Shown one piece after another: positions 1 through 5,487 of a DNA stretch of 6,387 nucleotides. The notes below the pieces were generated by a model that searched no databases, was not told the DNA's origin, and was given only the letters and a program-made list of their open reading frames with translations. This DNA comes from Planctomycetota bacterium (GTDB lineage Bacteria > Planctomycetota > MHYJ01 > JACPRB01), in contig JAHFOZ010000313.1 in NCBI GenBank assembly GCA_023261405.1, forward strand, positions 1 through 6,387. Reading direction: 5' to 3'. The position numbers were made by a program, and so were the translations under genes. How positions within the stretch are numbered: position 1 is the stretch's first letter; the number at the start of each line of letters is the position of its first letter.

Positions 1-1011
1 CAGCCCCAGGCACTTGGGGCAGAACGTCCCGGGCTTCGCCCTGGGCCAGCCCTCCCCGGCGCAGGCCCCGCACTTCTCCACGCGCAGGACGGAGGAGACC
101 TGGCGCGCTTCCGCCGCGAGACCCTTCCCGAACGCGCCGCCGCAGCTCTTGCAGGTCATGCGACCGGACCTGGTGCACGTCTTGCACTCCACCTTCAGGG
201 TCCCGTCCCCGTGCTCGCCGTTGGGCTTCTCGCAGGTGCGGCACTTCACCGTGACGTCGGTTCCGCCGACGGCCCCTTTGGGGCGGAAGCGACCCTTGTC
301 GCAGTCGGGGCAGTCGATCTTCACCTCGCCGGCGCCTTTGCAGGCCGGGCAGGTGATGCGGCCGTAGCGGCAGTCCTTGTCCTTGCACTTCGCCTCCGCC
401 CAGGGCTCGCCGTTGCAGGCGCTGCACTTGTCCTTCCCCTGACCGGCGCAGTCCGGGCAACGCACGTTCTTGAAGACCGCGTTGCCATCGCAGTTCCGGC
501 ACTTCACGGTCGCGTCGCCCTTCCCCACGACGCTGAGGGGCTTCACCCGCCCCTTGCCCTCGCACTTCGGGCACGGAACGTCCCGGGTTCCCTTCTCGTT
601 GCACTTGGCGCACTTGACCCTGCCGTCCGTGCATAGGCCGCAGCAGGCCGCCTTCTTCACGCCGTCGGCCAGCGCCTTGAGGTGGGACGAGACCATCGTC
701 GGGCCCCCGTCCGTCGGCAGGGTCAGGATCGCCTGGTGCAGCCCCTGGAAGCCCCGGCCGGACGCGAAGGTGCGATGGATCCTCACCAGGAGCGCCGCGT
801 AGCGCACTTCGAATCTCGGAGAGGTCAGGCCCGAGGACTCCAGGGCCGGGTCGACGGCGTCGGGCTGGTCGTAGGATCTCGTCAGCTTGAAGTGGGGGGA
901 TTGTTCGGGAGCACCCGCCGGGGCCACCTGGGCCAGCGCGACGAGCACCGCGAACGCAAGCACCAGGGGACCCTCCGCAAAGCGGCTCGACCGGGGAGCC
1001 ACCAGAATCAT
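1..1011 (-). CDS. Exported multi-CxxC zinc-ribbon protein, C-terminus cut by window edge
   Basis: This frame is open from an ATG at 1011 to base 1, giving 337 residues with no stop, so the gene continues beyond the left edge. Residues 15-34 are hydrophobic and end in small residues (APAGA), which looks like a signal peptide. Residues about 36-120 match no fold I recognise. From residue 124 onward there are thirteen CxxC pairs (starting at C124, 134, 147, 171, 185, 196, 221, 234, 257, 276, 287, 314 and 331) and one CxxxxC pair (C209/C214). Several fit CxxCxGxG, for example CPKCEGKG, CPDCAGQG, CPACKGAG and CGACAGEG, the pattern of the DnaJ cysteine-rich domain. There is no J domain in the visible part. 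Metal binding is inferred from the cysteine pattern; the function is unknown. The start is uncertain: an SD-like GGGAGG sits only one base before the ATG, and a GTG at 1002 is an alternative. The gene is divergent from the small zinc-ribbon gene at 1142. Confidence 0.85.
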   Translation of the reverse strand, partial: MILVAPRSSRFAEGPLVLAFAVLVALAQVAPAGAPEQSPHFKLTRSYDQPDAVDPALESSGLTSPRFEVRYAALLVRIHRTFASGRGFQGLHQAILTLPTDGGPTMVSSHLKALADGVKKAACCGLCTDGRVKCAKCNEKGTRDVPCPKCEGKGRVKPLSVVGKGDATVKCRNCDGNAVFKNVRCPDCAGQGKDKCSACNGEPWAEAKCKDKDCRYGRITCPACKGAGEVKIDCPDCDKGRFRPKGAVGGTDVTVKCRTCEKPNGEHGDGTLKVECKTCTRSGRMTCKSCGGAFGKGLAAEARQVSSVLRVEKCGACAGEGWPRAKPGTFCPKCLGL

Positions 1012-1034
1012 ACCTCCCGGGCCGACCGAGTCAA
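1007..1034 (-). promoter_or_regulatory. Sigma-70-type promoter candidate for the multi-CxxC gene
   Basis: Read on the minus strand, TTGACT (1034-1029, 5 of 6 to consensus) is followed after 16 bases by TATGAT (1012-1007, 5 of 6). The -10 box contains the ATG at 1011. If it is used, transcription would begin near 1002-999, so that ATG could not be the start and the in-frame GTG at 1002 would open a nearly leaderless message. The sequence match is good; use as a promoter is inferred. Confidence 0.45.
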
Positions 1035-1072
1035 GGCCGACGGGAAACCCCCGGGGATGGAGCGCATTTCGG

Positions 1073-1101
1073 TTGCGCGGAGGGTGCTTTCGGTTTCTAA
1101 T
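1073..1101 (+). promoter_or_regulatory. Possible promoter for the small zinc-ribbon gene
   Basis: TTGCGC (1073-1078) and TCTAAT (1096-1101, 5 of 6 to the -10 consensus) are 17 bases apart and lie about 40 bases before the ATG at 1142. The -35 box is weak, matching only TTG. The location in the divergent intergenic region supports it. Confidence 0.35.
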
Positions 1102-1128
1102 CGACCCCCGACGGAGAGAGGTGAGGCG

Positions 1129-1135
1129 TAAGGAG
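1129..1135 (+). promoter_or_regulatory. Ribosome binding site fixing the start at 1142
   Basis: TAAGGAG ends six bases before the ATG at 1142. This strong Shine-Dalgarno site decides against a longer reading that would begin at 887 and overlap the divergent minus-strand gene. Confidence 0.8.
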
Positions 1136-1141
1136 AATCGG

Positions 1142-1519
1142 ATGCCGGACTTCGCCGACAAGGAACTGGTGTGCAAGGACTGCGGGGAGAAGTTCATCTA
1201 CTCCGCCCGCCAGCAGGAGCATCACGCCGAGCTCGGCCTGCGGAACGAACCCAAGCGCTGCCCCGTCTGCCGCCAGTCCGCGCGCATGCGGAAGGAAGAC
1301 CGGATGGTGATGGGCGGCGGATTCCGCCCCCGCCCGCGACCCGGCGCCCCGGCCCCCGGCCCCGGCGGCCCTCCCGGACGCTTCGCCGGCCCGCCCCCCG
1401 GTCCGCGCGAAACCTTCATCGCCACCTGCGCGCAGTGCGGCAAGCAGACCGACCTCCCCTTCAAGCCGCGCGGCGACCGCCCCGTCTACTGCCGCGCCTG
1501 CTTCGCCGGGAAGCGGTAG
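1142..1519 (+). CDS. Small zinc-ribbon protein with CxxC-x17-CxxC domain
   Basis: The product is 125 residues. The N-terminal half has C11xxC14 and C40xxC43 around a segment rich in E, H and R. It closely resembles the 'probable zinc-ribbon' family (the kind annotated as zf_Tbcl in Pfam), whose members open with a phrase like DK.L.CKDCG.EF and continue with NEP.RCP.CR. Residues 58-89 are a disordered linker of glycine, proline and arginine. The C-terminal unit C96xxC99-x17-C117xxC120 fits exactly the CxxC-x17-CxxC domain known from several environmental phyla. Each half supplies four cysteines, enough for one zinc ion each; metal binding is inferred. No membrane segment or signal peptide is present, so the protein should be cytoplasmic. 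The family has no firmly established role; nucleic-acid binding is possible given the basic linker, but unproven. The gene stands alone on the plus strand. Confidence 0.9.
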   Translation: MPDFADKELVCKDCGEKFIYSARQQEHHAELGLRNEPKRCPVCRQSARMRKEDRMVMGGGFRPRPRPGAPAPGPGGPPGRFAGPPPGPRETFIATCAQCGKQTDLPFKPRGDRPVYCRACFAGKR

Positions 1520-1523
1520 ACCC

Positions 1524-1539
1524 GACTCACCACAGAGTC
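1524..1539. repeat. Short inverted repeat after the zinc-ribbon gene
   Basis: GACTC and GAGTC are separated by six bases, five bases after the stop codon at 1519. The stem is only five base pairs and no T-run follows, so it is at best a weak terminator for the plus-strand gene. The surrounding CACCACAGAG phrase resembles ACAGAG-type spacer sequence that I recall from planctomycete intergenic regions. Confidence 0.3.
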
Positions 1540-1581
1540 CGCGGAGACCCCATAGAATCTCTTCAAGGATCTCCAGGAAAT

Positions 1582-1609
1582 CCCGGTCCGTGCTCGCGCA
1601 GGGTCCGGG
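1582..1609 (-). terminator. Possible terminator hairpin at the end of the sigma/toroid operon
   Basis: CCCGGTCC (1582-1589) and GGTCCGGG (1602-1609) pair over eight positions with one T-T mismatch, closing a 12-base loop. On the minus strand the hairpin starts directly after the stop codon of the anti-sigma gene and is followed only by ATTT. Position is good; the short T-run makes intrinsic termination doubtful. Confidence 0.35.
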
Positions 1610-3403
1610 CTACTTCCGGCGGATGCCGGTGGGGACGTCGACGAGGGCCCGCGTGGCCTTGCGGAGGAAGAGGAGGGCGAAGCAGGTGTCGGGGAGCTCG
1701 CCGGCGCCCGTGGCCACCCAGGAGCCGTCCAGGCGCTGACGCTCCAGGAGCGCCTGGGAACCCCGGGCGTACCAGTCGTGCTTCCCGATCGTTTCCAGGC
1801 CGTTCAGGGTGGCCGCGCGCTCGAGGGCATACAGGTAGTAGTAGTACATGTGGTCCGGCTTCCCGTCGCCGTGCTCCGTGGGGCCGGGGTTCTCCGTCAC
1901 CGTGAAATTCCTCGACAGCCAGTCGATCCCCCGCAGGAGCTCCGCGTCGCGCTTCCACGAGCCTCGCTTCCCCTCGTCGTTGTCCCGGATATAGTCGTAG
2001 ATCGCCAGGCTGCCCACGGCGCCCGCGGTCATCGACCCGTAGGCCTTGTGCCCGTGGCTGCGCCCGCCGTAGCACCACCCCTCGCCGGCCGGGGCGACCG
2101 CGCTCCGGATCTGCGCGTCGCGCCAGGCCTTCTGGGCCAGCTGGATCACCTCGGGGGGAAGGAGGATCCCCGCGTCGTGCGCCGCCCGCAGGCCGAGCGC
2201 GGCGTACATCGAATTCGAGTTGTCGCCCGACTCCGGCCCTTCGCGCATCTTGCGGACGGCGATGCGCGCGACGACCCGGGGCTTCGGGCGCGACCCGGGC
2301 GCCGAGGCCGCCTCAAAGACCTTCACCTTCGACCCGCCGGCCGGCGACGGCCTCGCCGCGAGCGTCGGCAGCGTCGCCTCCTCCGCGAAGAGCGACGGGT
2401 CCCCGTACGACCACTGGCCATTCCGGCACTGGTTGTCCAGCAGGAACTGCGCGCCGCGCGCGATCCACGGCTGGTACTTCACCCGATCCAACTCCTCCAG
2501 AATCATCACCTGGAGCGCCGCGCGGTAGGTGCCCTCGAGCTTCCGCTCCAGCATCGCCTTGAGGAGGCGGTAGAAATCCGGATCGTCCTCTCCCACCCCG
2601 GAGTGGAGGAGCGTCCAGAGCACGAGCTCGTCCGGCCGCATATCGCGGCCCCCGGTCCCGGACTGGGCGGCGCCCAGCATCGACGCGCGGCCGCGCAGCC
2701 AGGCCGTCCCCACACGGAGCGAGTCGTCCAGGGTCCGCCTCGGCACCTCGATGACGGGAGGCACGGCATGCACCGCGGGCCCCTGCGCCACGGCCCCCGG
2801 CAGGTCGGCCCTCTTCACCGGCTCGGGCTCCGGAAGCGGCTGCGGCGCAGGCTTCGGAGACGGGTCCTTGACGTCGACCCGCGGCTTCTCGGGCAGGACC
2901 AGCGGCCCCGGACCGGGCGCCGGATCGGGGGGCAGGGGCGGCCCCTGGGGCGCATCGGGTTTCGGCAGGGGGGATTTCCGGGCGTGGGTCACGGGATCCG
3001 GAGTCGCGTTCCCGGCCCCCGCGACATCCGGCCGGACCCTGGGAGCGGGCTGGAGATAGGCGACGACGCCGGCCACGGCCCCGAAGATCGCGGCGGCCGC
3101 CACCCAAGGCAGCCAGGAGCGGCGCCTGGGGACCACGACCGGCGTCCCGCCGGACGCCGTCAGCGCCAGGGGCTTCGTGCCGCCGATCGACCCGCGCAGG
3201 CGGCCAACCATGGCATCCACGCGCGCGCGGGCTCCCATCTCAGCGAGGATCCGGTCCTGCAGGAAGATCTCCCCGGCATGGGTGCGGCACGGCGAGCAGG
3301 CCGCGAGGTGGGAGCCGAGGGCGTCCGCTCCGTCGCCCTCCACCCCGTCCAGCAGGTGGTCGCTCAGCAGGACACGCGCGTCGTCGCAGGTCCGGAGGCT
3401 CAT
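1610..3403 (-). CDS. Membrane anti-sigma factor fused to an alpha/alpha-toroid (prenyltransferase/squalene-cyclase-like) domain
   Basis: The product is 597 residues. Residues 1-45 form a zinc-finger anti-sigma domain with H32xxxC36xxC39 and a further C6. R93-R95 are followed by a single membrane helix at 97-117. Residues 118-220 are a proline-rich spacer. Residues about 225-597 form a toroid domain with Q..G.W-type motifs (DNQCRNGQWSYG near 323-334; ERQRLDGSW near 554-562), a GWCYG phrase at 442-446, an HKAYGSM phrase at 452-458, four tyrosines at 520-523 and a terminal DTCFALLFL at 572-580. This domain is colinear with the product of the gene at 3990-5327. The expected topology is zinc finger inside, toroid outside. 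No DxDD motif of class II cyclases is visible, so enzymatic activity is doubtful. The start at 3403 overlaps the sigma-gene stop as ATGA and has GGGAGG (3415-3410) six bases upstream. A longer reading from 3589 would run through the sigma gene and is rejected. It likely inhibits the sigma factor encoded just upstream. Confidence 0.88.
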   Translation of the reverse strand: MSLRTCDDARVLLSDHLLDGVEGDGADALGSHLAACSPCRTHAGEIFLQDRILAEMGARARVDAMVGRLRGSIGGTKPLALTASGGTPVVVPRRRSWLPWVAAAAIFGAVAGVVAYLQPAPRVRPDVAGAGNATPDPVTHARKSPLPKPDAPQGPPLPPDPAPGPGPLVLPEKPRVDVKDPSPKPAPQPLPEPEPVKRADLPGAVAQGPAVHAVPPVIEVPRRTLDDSLRVGTAWLRGRASMLGAAQSGTGGRDMRPDELVLWTLLHSGVGEDDPDFYRLLKAMLERKLEGTYRAALQVMILEELDRVKYQPWIARGAQFLLDNQCRNGQWSYGDPSLFAEEATLPTLAARPSPAGGSKVKVFEAASAPGSRPKPRVVARIAVRKMREGPESGDNSNSMYAALGLRAAHDAGILLPPEVIQLAQKAWRDAQIRSAVAPAGEGWCYGGRSHGHKAYGSMTAGAVGSLAIYDYIRDNDEGKRGSWKRDAELLRGIDWLSRNFTVTENPGPTEHGDGKPDHMYYYYLYALERAATLNGLETIGKHDWYARGSQALLERQRLDGSWVATGAGELPDTCFALLFLRKATRALVDVPTGIRRK

Positions 3404-3972
3404 ACGGCGCCTCCCAGCCCGAGCCGGCGGCGCACGCAGTCGAGGAGCAGCAGGCGCGCGCGGTGGAGGAGCTGGCGGATGGCGGGGGGCTTGCTGTCGA
3501 GCCGCGCCGCCAGGTCGTCCGTCTTCACGCCGTCGAAGTAGTGGGCGCGCACGGCGTCGGCCGCGCGGCCGCCCAGCTTCTGGAGGCACTCGGCGAGGGC
3601 CTCGCCCCGGCCGCCCTGGCCCGCGGGCTCAGAGTCCTGGTAGACCCTCTCGATCACGTCCTCGGCCACGAGGGTCGTCTTCTGGAGCTTCCGCCGCGCG
3701 GCAAGCGCCTGGCGGCGGGCTATGGCCTTGAGCCAGCCGGCGAAGTCGGCCTCCGGGATCAGGAAGTTGAGTTTCCGGTAGGCGATCTGGGCGGTCTCCT
3801 GGACCACGTCCTCGGCGGCGTGGTAGTCCCCGCAGATCGCACGCGCATAGGCGAAGAGCATGGGGAGATGCGGCCGGAGGGCGTCCTCGAACGACGCCGG
3901 GTCGCCGCCCTTCGCGGCGGCGATGAGGCGCGTCTCGCTGTCGAGCGAGATCCGGCTCGTGCTCTTGCCCAT
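3400..3972 (-). CDS. ECF-type RNA polymerase sigma factor
   Basis: The product is 190 residues, the usual size for an extracytoplasmic-function sigma factor. Region 2 covers about residues 25-95, with the core-binding phrase DYHAAEDVVQET at 49-60 and FAGWLKAIARR at 77-87. A variable linker runs from about 98 to 125. Region 4, about 126-183, ends in a helix-turn-helix around DDLAARLDSKPPAIRQLLHR, which would bind the -35 element. It resembles the sigma-70 subfamily described from Rhodopirellula and Verrucomicrobium; that subfamily assignment is from memory of its style. The four-base overlap with the downstream anti-sigma gene implies translational coupling. The gap to the upstream toroid gene is 17 bases, and no Shine-Dalgarno sequence is visible there, so initiation may depend on translation of the upstream gene. 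It probably directs transcription of its own operon, but no target promoter can be assigned from this window. Confidence 0.93.
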   Translation of the reverse strand: MGKSTSRISLDSETRLIAAAKGGDPASFEDALRPHLPMLFAYARAICGDYHAAEDVVQETAQIAYRKLNFLIPEADFAGWLKAIARRQALAARRKLQKTTLVAEDVIERVYQDSEPAGQGGRGEALAECLQKLGGRAADAVRAHYFDGVKTDDLAARLDSKPPAIRQLLHRARLLLLDCVRRRLGLGGAV

Positions 3973-3989
3973 GGTGTACCCGGAACGGC

Positions 3990-5327
3990 CTACCTCTTGC
4001 TGCTCACCGAGTGGGTTTCGACGCCGAGCGGCGCCGTCGCCCGCTTCAGGAAGAGGATCGCGAAGCAGGTGTCATGCACGCCGTCGCCCCATTGCCCGCC
4101 GGCGGCCTGCGCCTCGATGAGCACCTTCGCGCCCTCGGGGTACCACTTGTGGGTGCCGATGACCTCGGTCCCATAGAGCATGCCGGCGCGCTCGAGACCG
4201 TAGAGGTAGTAGTAGTACTGGTGCTTGGAGTTCTCCGCCATGCCCCCGTGCTCGTAGGGGCCGGGGTTGCCGGTCACGGAGAAGTTCTTGGCCAGCCACA
4301 CCAGGCCCTCGTGAGCGTCCTTGTCCTTCTTCCACGAGCGTTTCTTGCCTTCGTCGTTGTCCTTGATGTAGTTGTAGATCGCGAGGCTGCCGATGGCGCC
4401 CGCGCTCATCGAGCCGTAGGCCTTGTGATCGGCGTGAGCGCCGTAGCACCAGCCCTGGGGCGCGGCCTGGACCTCGGTCACGCGCGCGCCCGCCACGGTG
4501 CCGCCTCCGACCGGTCCCTTCGGGACCTCGGGGCCGTTCACGCCACCCTCGATCAGCTTCTCGGGCTTCGCATCCTTGTCTTCCTTCTGGCTCGTGCGCC
4601 ACCAGGTCATGGCCTTGTCGATCACCGCCGGCGGAAGGTCGATGCCCGCGTCATGGCAGGCGCGGAGGCCGAGCGCCGCGTACTGGGTGTTCGAGTTGTC
4701 GCCCCCGGCGGGCCCGTCGCGCTTCTTCTCGACCTTGATGTGCTTGCCCACCTTGGGCTTCTGCTTGAGGCCGTGCGCGGGCGGGAGCGACTCGAAGCTC
4801 TTCACCTTGTCGCCGCCCGGCCCGGAGGGCACGTCCTTCTTCGTCCCGCCGGTCGGGGTCGCGTCCATCTCCTCCACGTAGATCGAGGGTGACCCGTAGG
4901 TCCACTGCCCGTTCGTGCACTGGTTGTCCAGCAGGAATTGCGCGCACGCCGCGATCCGCTTCTGCCACTTCACGCGGTCCAGGTCCTCGAGGATCATGGC
5001 CTGGAGCGACACGCAGTACGTGGCCTGCATCTGGCGCTTGATCATGTCGTCGAACAGCGTCTTGAACGCGGGGTCGTCCTGCGGCACGCCCGCATGCACG
5101 TAGGTGTAGAGGACGAGCTCGCAATCCGACACGTCGCGCTCGGCATGCTTGCGAAGGGCGGTGTGATCTCCGGCCTTGAGGTGGGCCACGCCCTTTTCGA
5201 TCGCCTTGTCCACCTTCATCTGGTCCACCTCCCACTGCGGGAAGGGCTGGTTGGGATTCGGCTGCTGCTGGGCCGTGGCCGGAAGGGCCACGAGGATCGC
5301 CAGGATCGCCGAGGGCATGAGCTTCAT
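3990..5327 (-). CDS. Secreted alpha/alpha-toroid protein (prenyltransferase/squalene-oxidase-repeat type)
   Basis: The product is 445 residues. Residues 1-19 are a signal peptide (MKL, hydrophobic core, then ATA before Q20), so the protein should leave the cytoplasm; no other membrane helix is seen. The rest has the repeat style of the terpenoid cyclase / protein prenyltransferase toroid: a DNQCTNGQWTYG phrase near 134-145, QAAGGQWG near 407-414 and DTCFAILFL at 419-427. Other blocks shared with the anti-sigma protein include a DNSN..YAALGLRA.HDAGI stretch at 210-229, GWCYG at 292-296, HKAYGSM at 301-307, DNDEGK at 323-328 and YYYYLY.LERA at 371-381. Lacking a DxDD motif, it is more likely a binding or structural protein than a cyclase; this is inference. 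It has a loop of about 40 residues (roughly 248-288, rich in K, E, G and P) that its paralogue lacks. The ATG is supported by GGGGAG seven bases upstream. It is the first gene of the operon. Confidence 0.9.
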   Translation of the reverse strand: MKLMPSAILAILVALPATAQQQPNPNQPFPQWEVDQMKVDKAIEKGVAHLKAGDHTALRKHAERDVSDCELVLYTYVHAGVPQDDPAFKTLFDDMIKRQMQATYCVSLQAMILEDLDRVKWQKRIAACAQFLLDNQCTNGQWTYGSPSIYVEEMDATPTGGTKKDVPSGPGGDKVKSFESLPPAHGLKQKPKVGKHIKVEKKRDGPAGGDNSNTQYAALGLRACHDAGIDLPPAVIDKAMTWWRTSQKEDKDAKPEKLIEGGVNGPEVPKGPVGGGTVAGARVTEVQAAPQGWCYGAHADHKAYGSMSAGAIGSLAIYNYIKDNDEGKKRSWKKDKDAHEGLVWLAKNFSVTGNPGPYEHGGMAENSKHQYYYYLYGLERAGMLYGTEVIGTHKWYPEGAKVLIEAQAAGGQWGDGVHDTCFAILFLKRATAPLGVETHSVSSKR

Positions 5328-5340
5328 GGAGAATCTCCCC
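5328..5340 (-). promoter_or_regulatory. Ribosome binding site within a small palindrome
   Basis: On the minus strand GGGGAG (5340-5335) lies seven bases before the ATG at 5327. The site is part of the near-palindrome GGAGATTCTCC (5338-5328), so GGAG could pair with CTCC across a three-base loop and partly hide the site. The stem is only four base pairs, so an effect is uncertain. Confidence 0.6.
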
Positions 5341-5460
5341 TATTTACCGTTCACTACCAATGCACCCCAGCCTGACCAAGGTGACATGAATCTGAAAACT
5401 TCTAATATTCTGTACGCCAACATGTTAACTTCGGATCAGAAATCCATTTTCTTCTCCTCC
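5341..5460. other. AT-rich intergenic island upstream of the toroid/sigma operon
   Basis: By my count about 50 of these 120 bases are G or C (about 42 %), against about 70 % in the neighbouring genes. It separates the membrane-protein gene from the toroid/sigma operon, both on the minus strand. It is the natural place for the operon promoter and a 5' leader. The full gap between the two genes is 5328-5487. No convincing gene lies in it. Confidence 0.6.
5402..5428 (-). promoter_or_regulatory. Weak promoter candidate for the toroid/sigma operon
   Basis: On the minus strand TTAACA (5428-5423, 5 of 6 to the -35 consensus) is followed after 15 bases by TATTAG (5407-5402, 4 of 6 to the -10 consensus). 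The spacing is shorter than the optimum of 17. It would leave a leader of about 65-70 bases before the ATG at 5327. An ECF-type promoter may be present instead, but its consensus for this sigma factor is not known to me. Confidence 0.3.
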
Positions 5461-5474
5461 GTCCCCCAGACCGG

Positions 5475-5485
5475 CCCCGAAGGGG
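5475..5485 (-). terminator. Small GC hairpin just after the membrane-protein gene
   Basis: On the minus strand CCCC-TTC-GGGG begins three bases after the TGA at 5490-5488. No T-run follows; the next bases are purine-rich. It may slow polymerase or protect the 3' end, but it is weak as an intrinsic terminator. Confidence 0.25.
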
Positions 5486-5487
5486 GG

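Noticed and set aside
887..1141. 85-codon N-terminal extension of the small zinc-ribbon gene
   Set aside because: It would overlap the start of the divergent multi-CxxC gene and has no family similarity; the strong ribosome binding site at 1129-1135 fixes the start at 1142.
1778..3541. Long plus-strand open frame (587 codons)
   Set aside because: It lies opposite the anti-sigma gene and is extremely rich in R, G, H and P, the usual look of an antisense frame in GC-rich DNA. The minus strand has clear domains.
3404..3589. 62-codon N-terminal extension of the anti-sigma gene
   Set aside because: It would overlap the sigma gene by nearly 190 bases, is rich in R, P and A, and lies before a well-placed ribosome binding site and ATGA overlap at 3403.
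4011..4892. Plus-strand open frame (293 codons) opposite the secreted toroid gene
   Set aside because: Repetitive V, L, R and G composition with no recognisable motif; the minus-strand gene explains the region.
1610..5327. Active squalene-hopene or terpene cyclase function for the two toroid proteins
   Set aside because: No DxDD or DDxxD catalytic motif is visible, and both proteins are predicted to act outside the cytoplasm; only the fold type is supported.
5340..5423. 27-codon minus-strand frame in the AT-rich island
   Set aside because: No Shine-Dalgarno sequence precedes its ATG, and its stop runs into the ribosome binding site of the toroid gene. A leader peptide cannot be excluded but is not supported.
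5443..5460. GGAGGAG followed by ATG and only two more codons before TGA, minus strand
   Set aside because: A good ribosome-binding look, but the reading frame stops after three codons; most likely chance in a purine-rich stretch.
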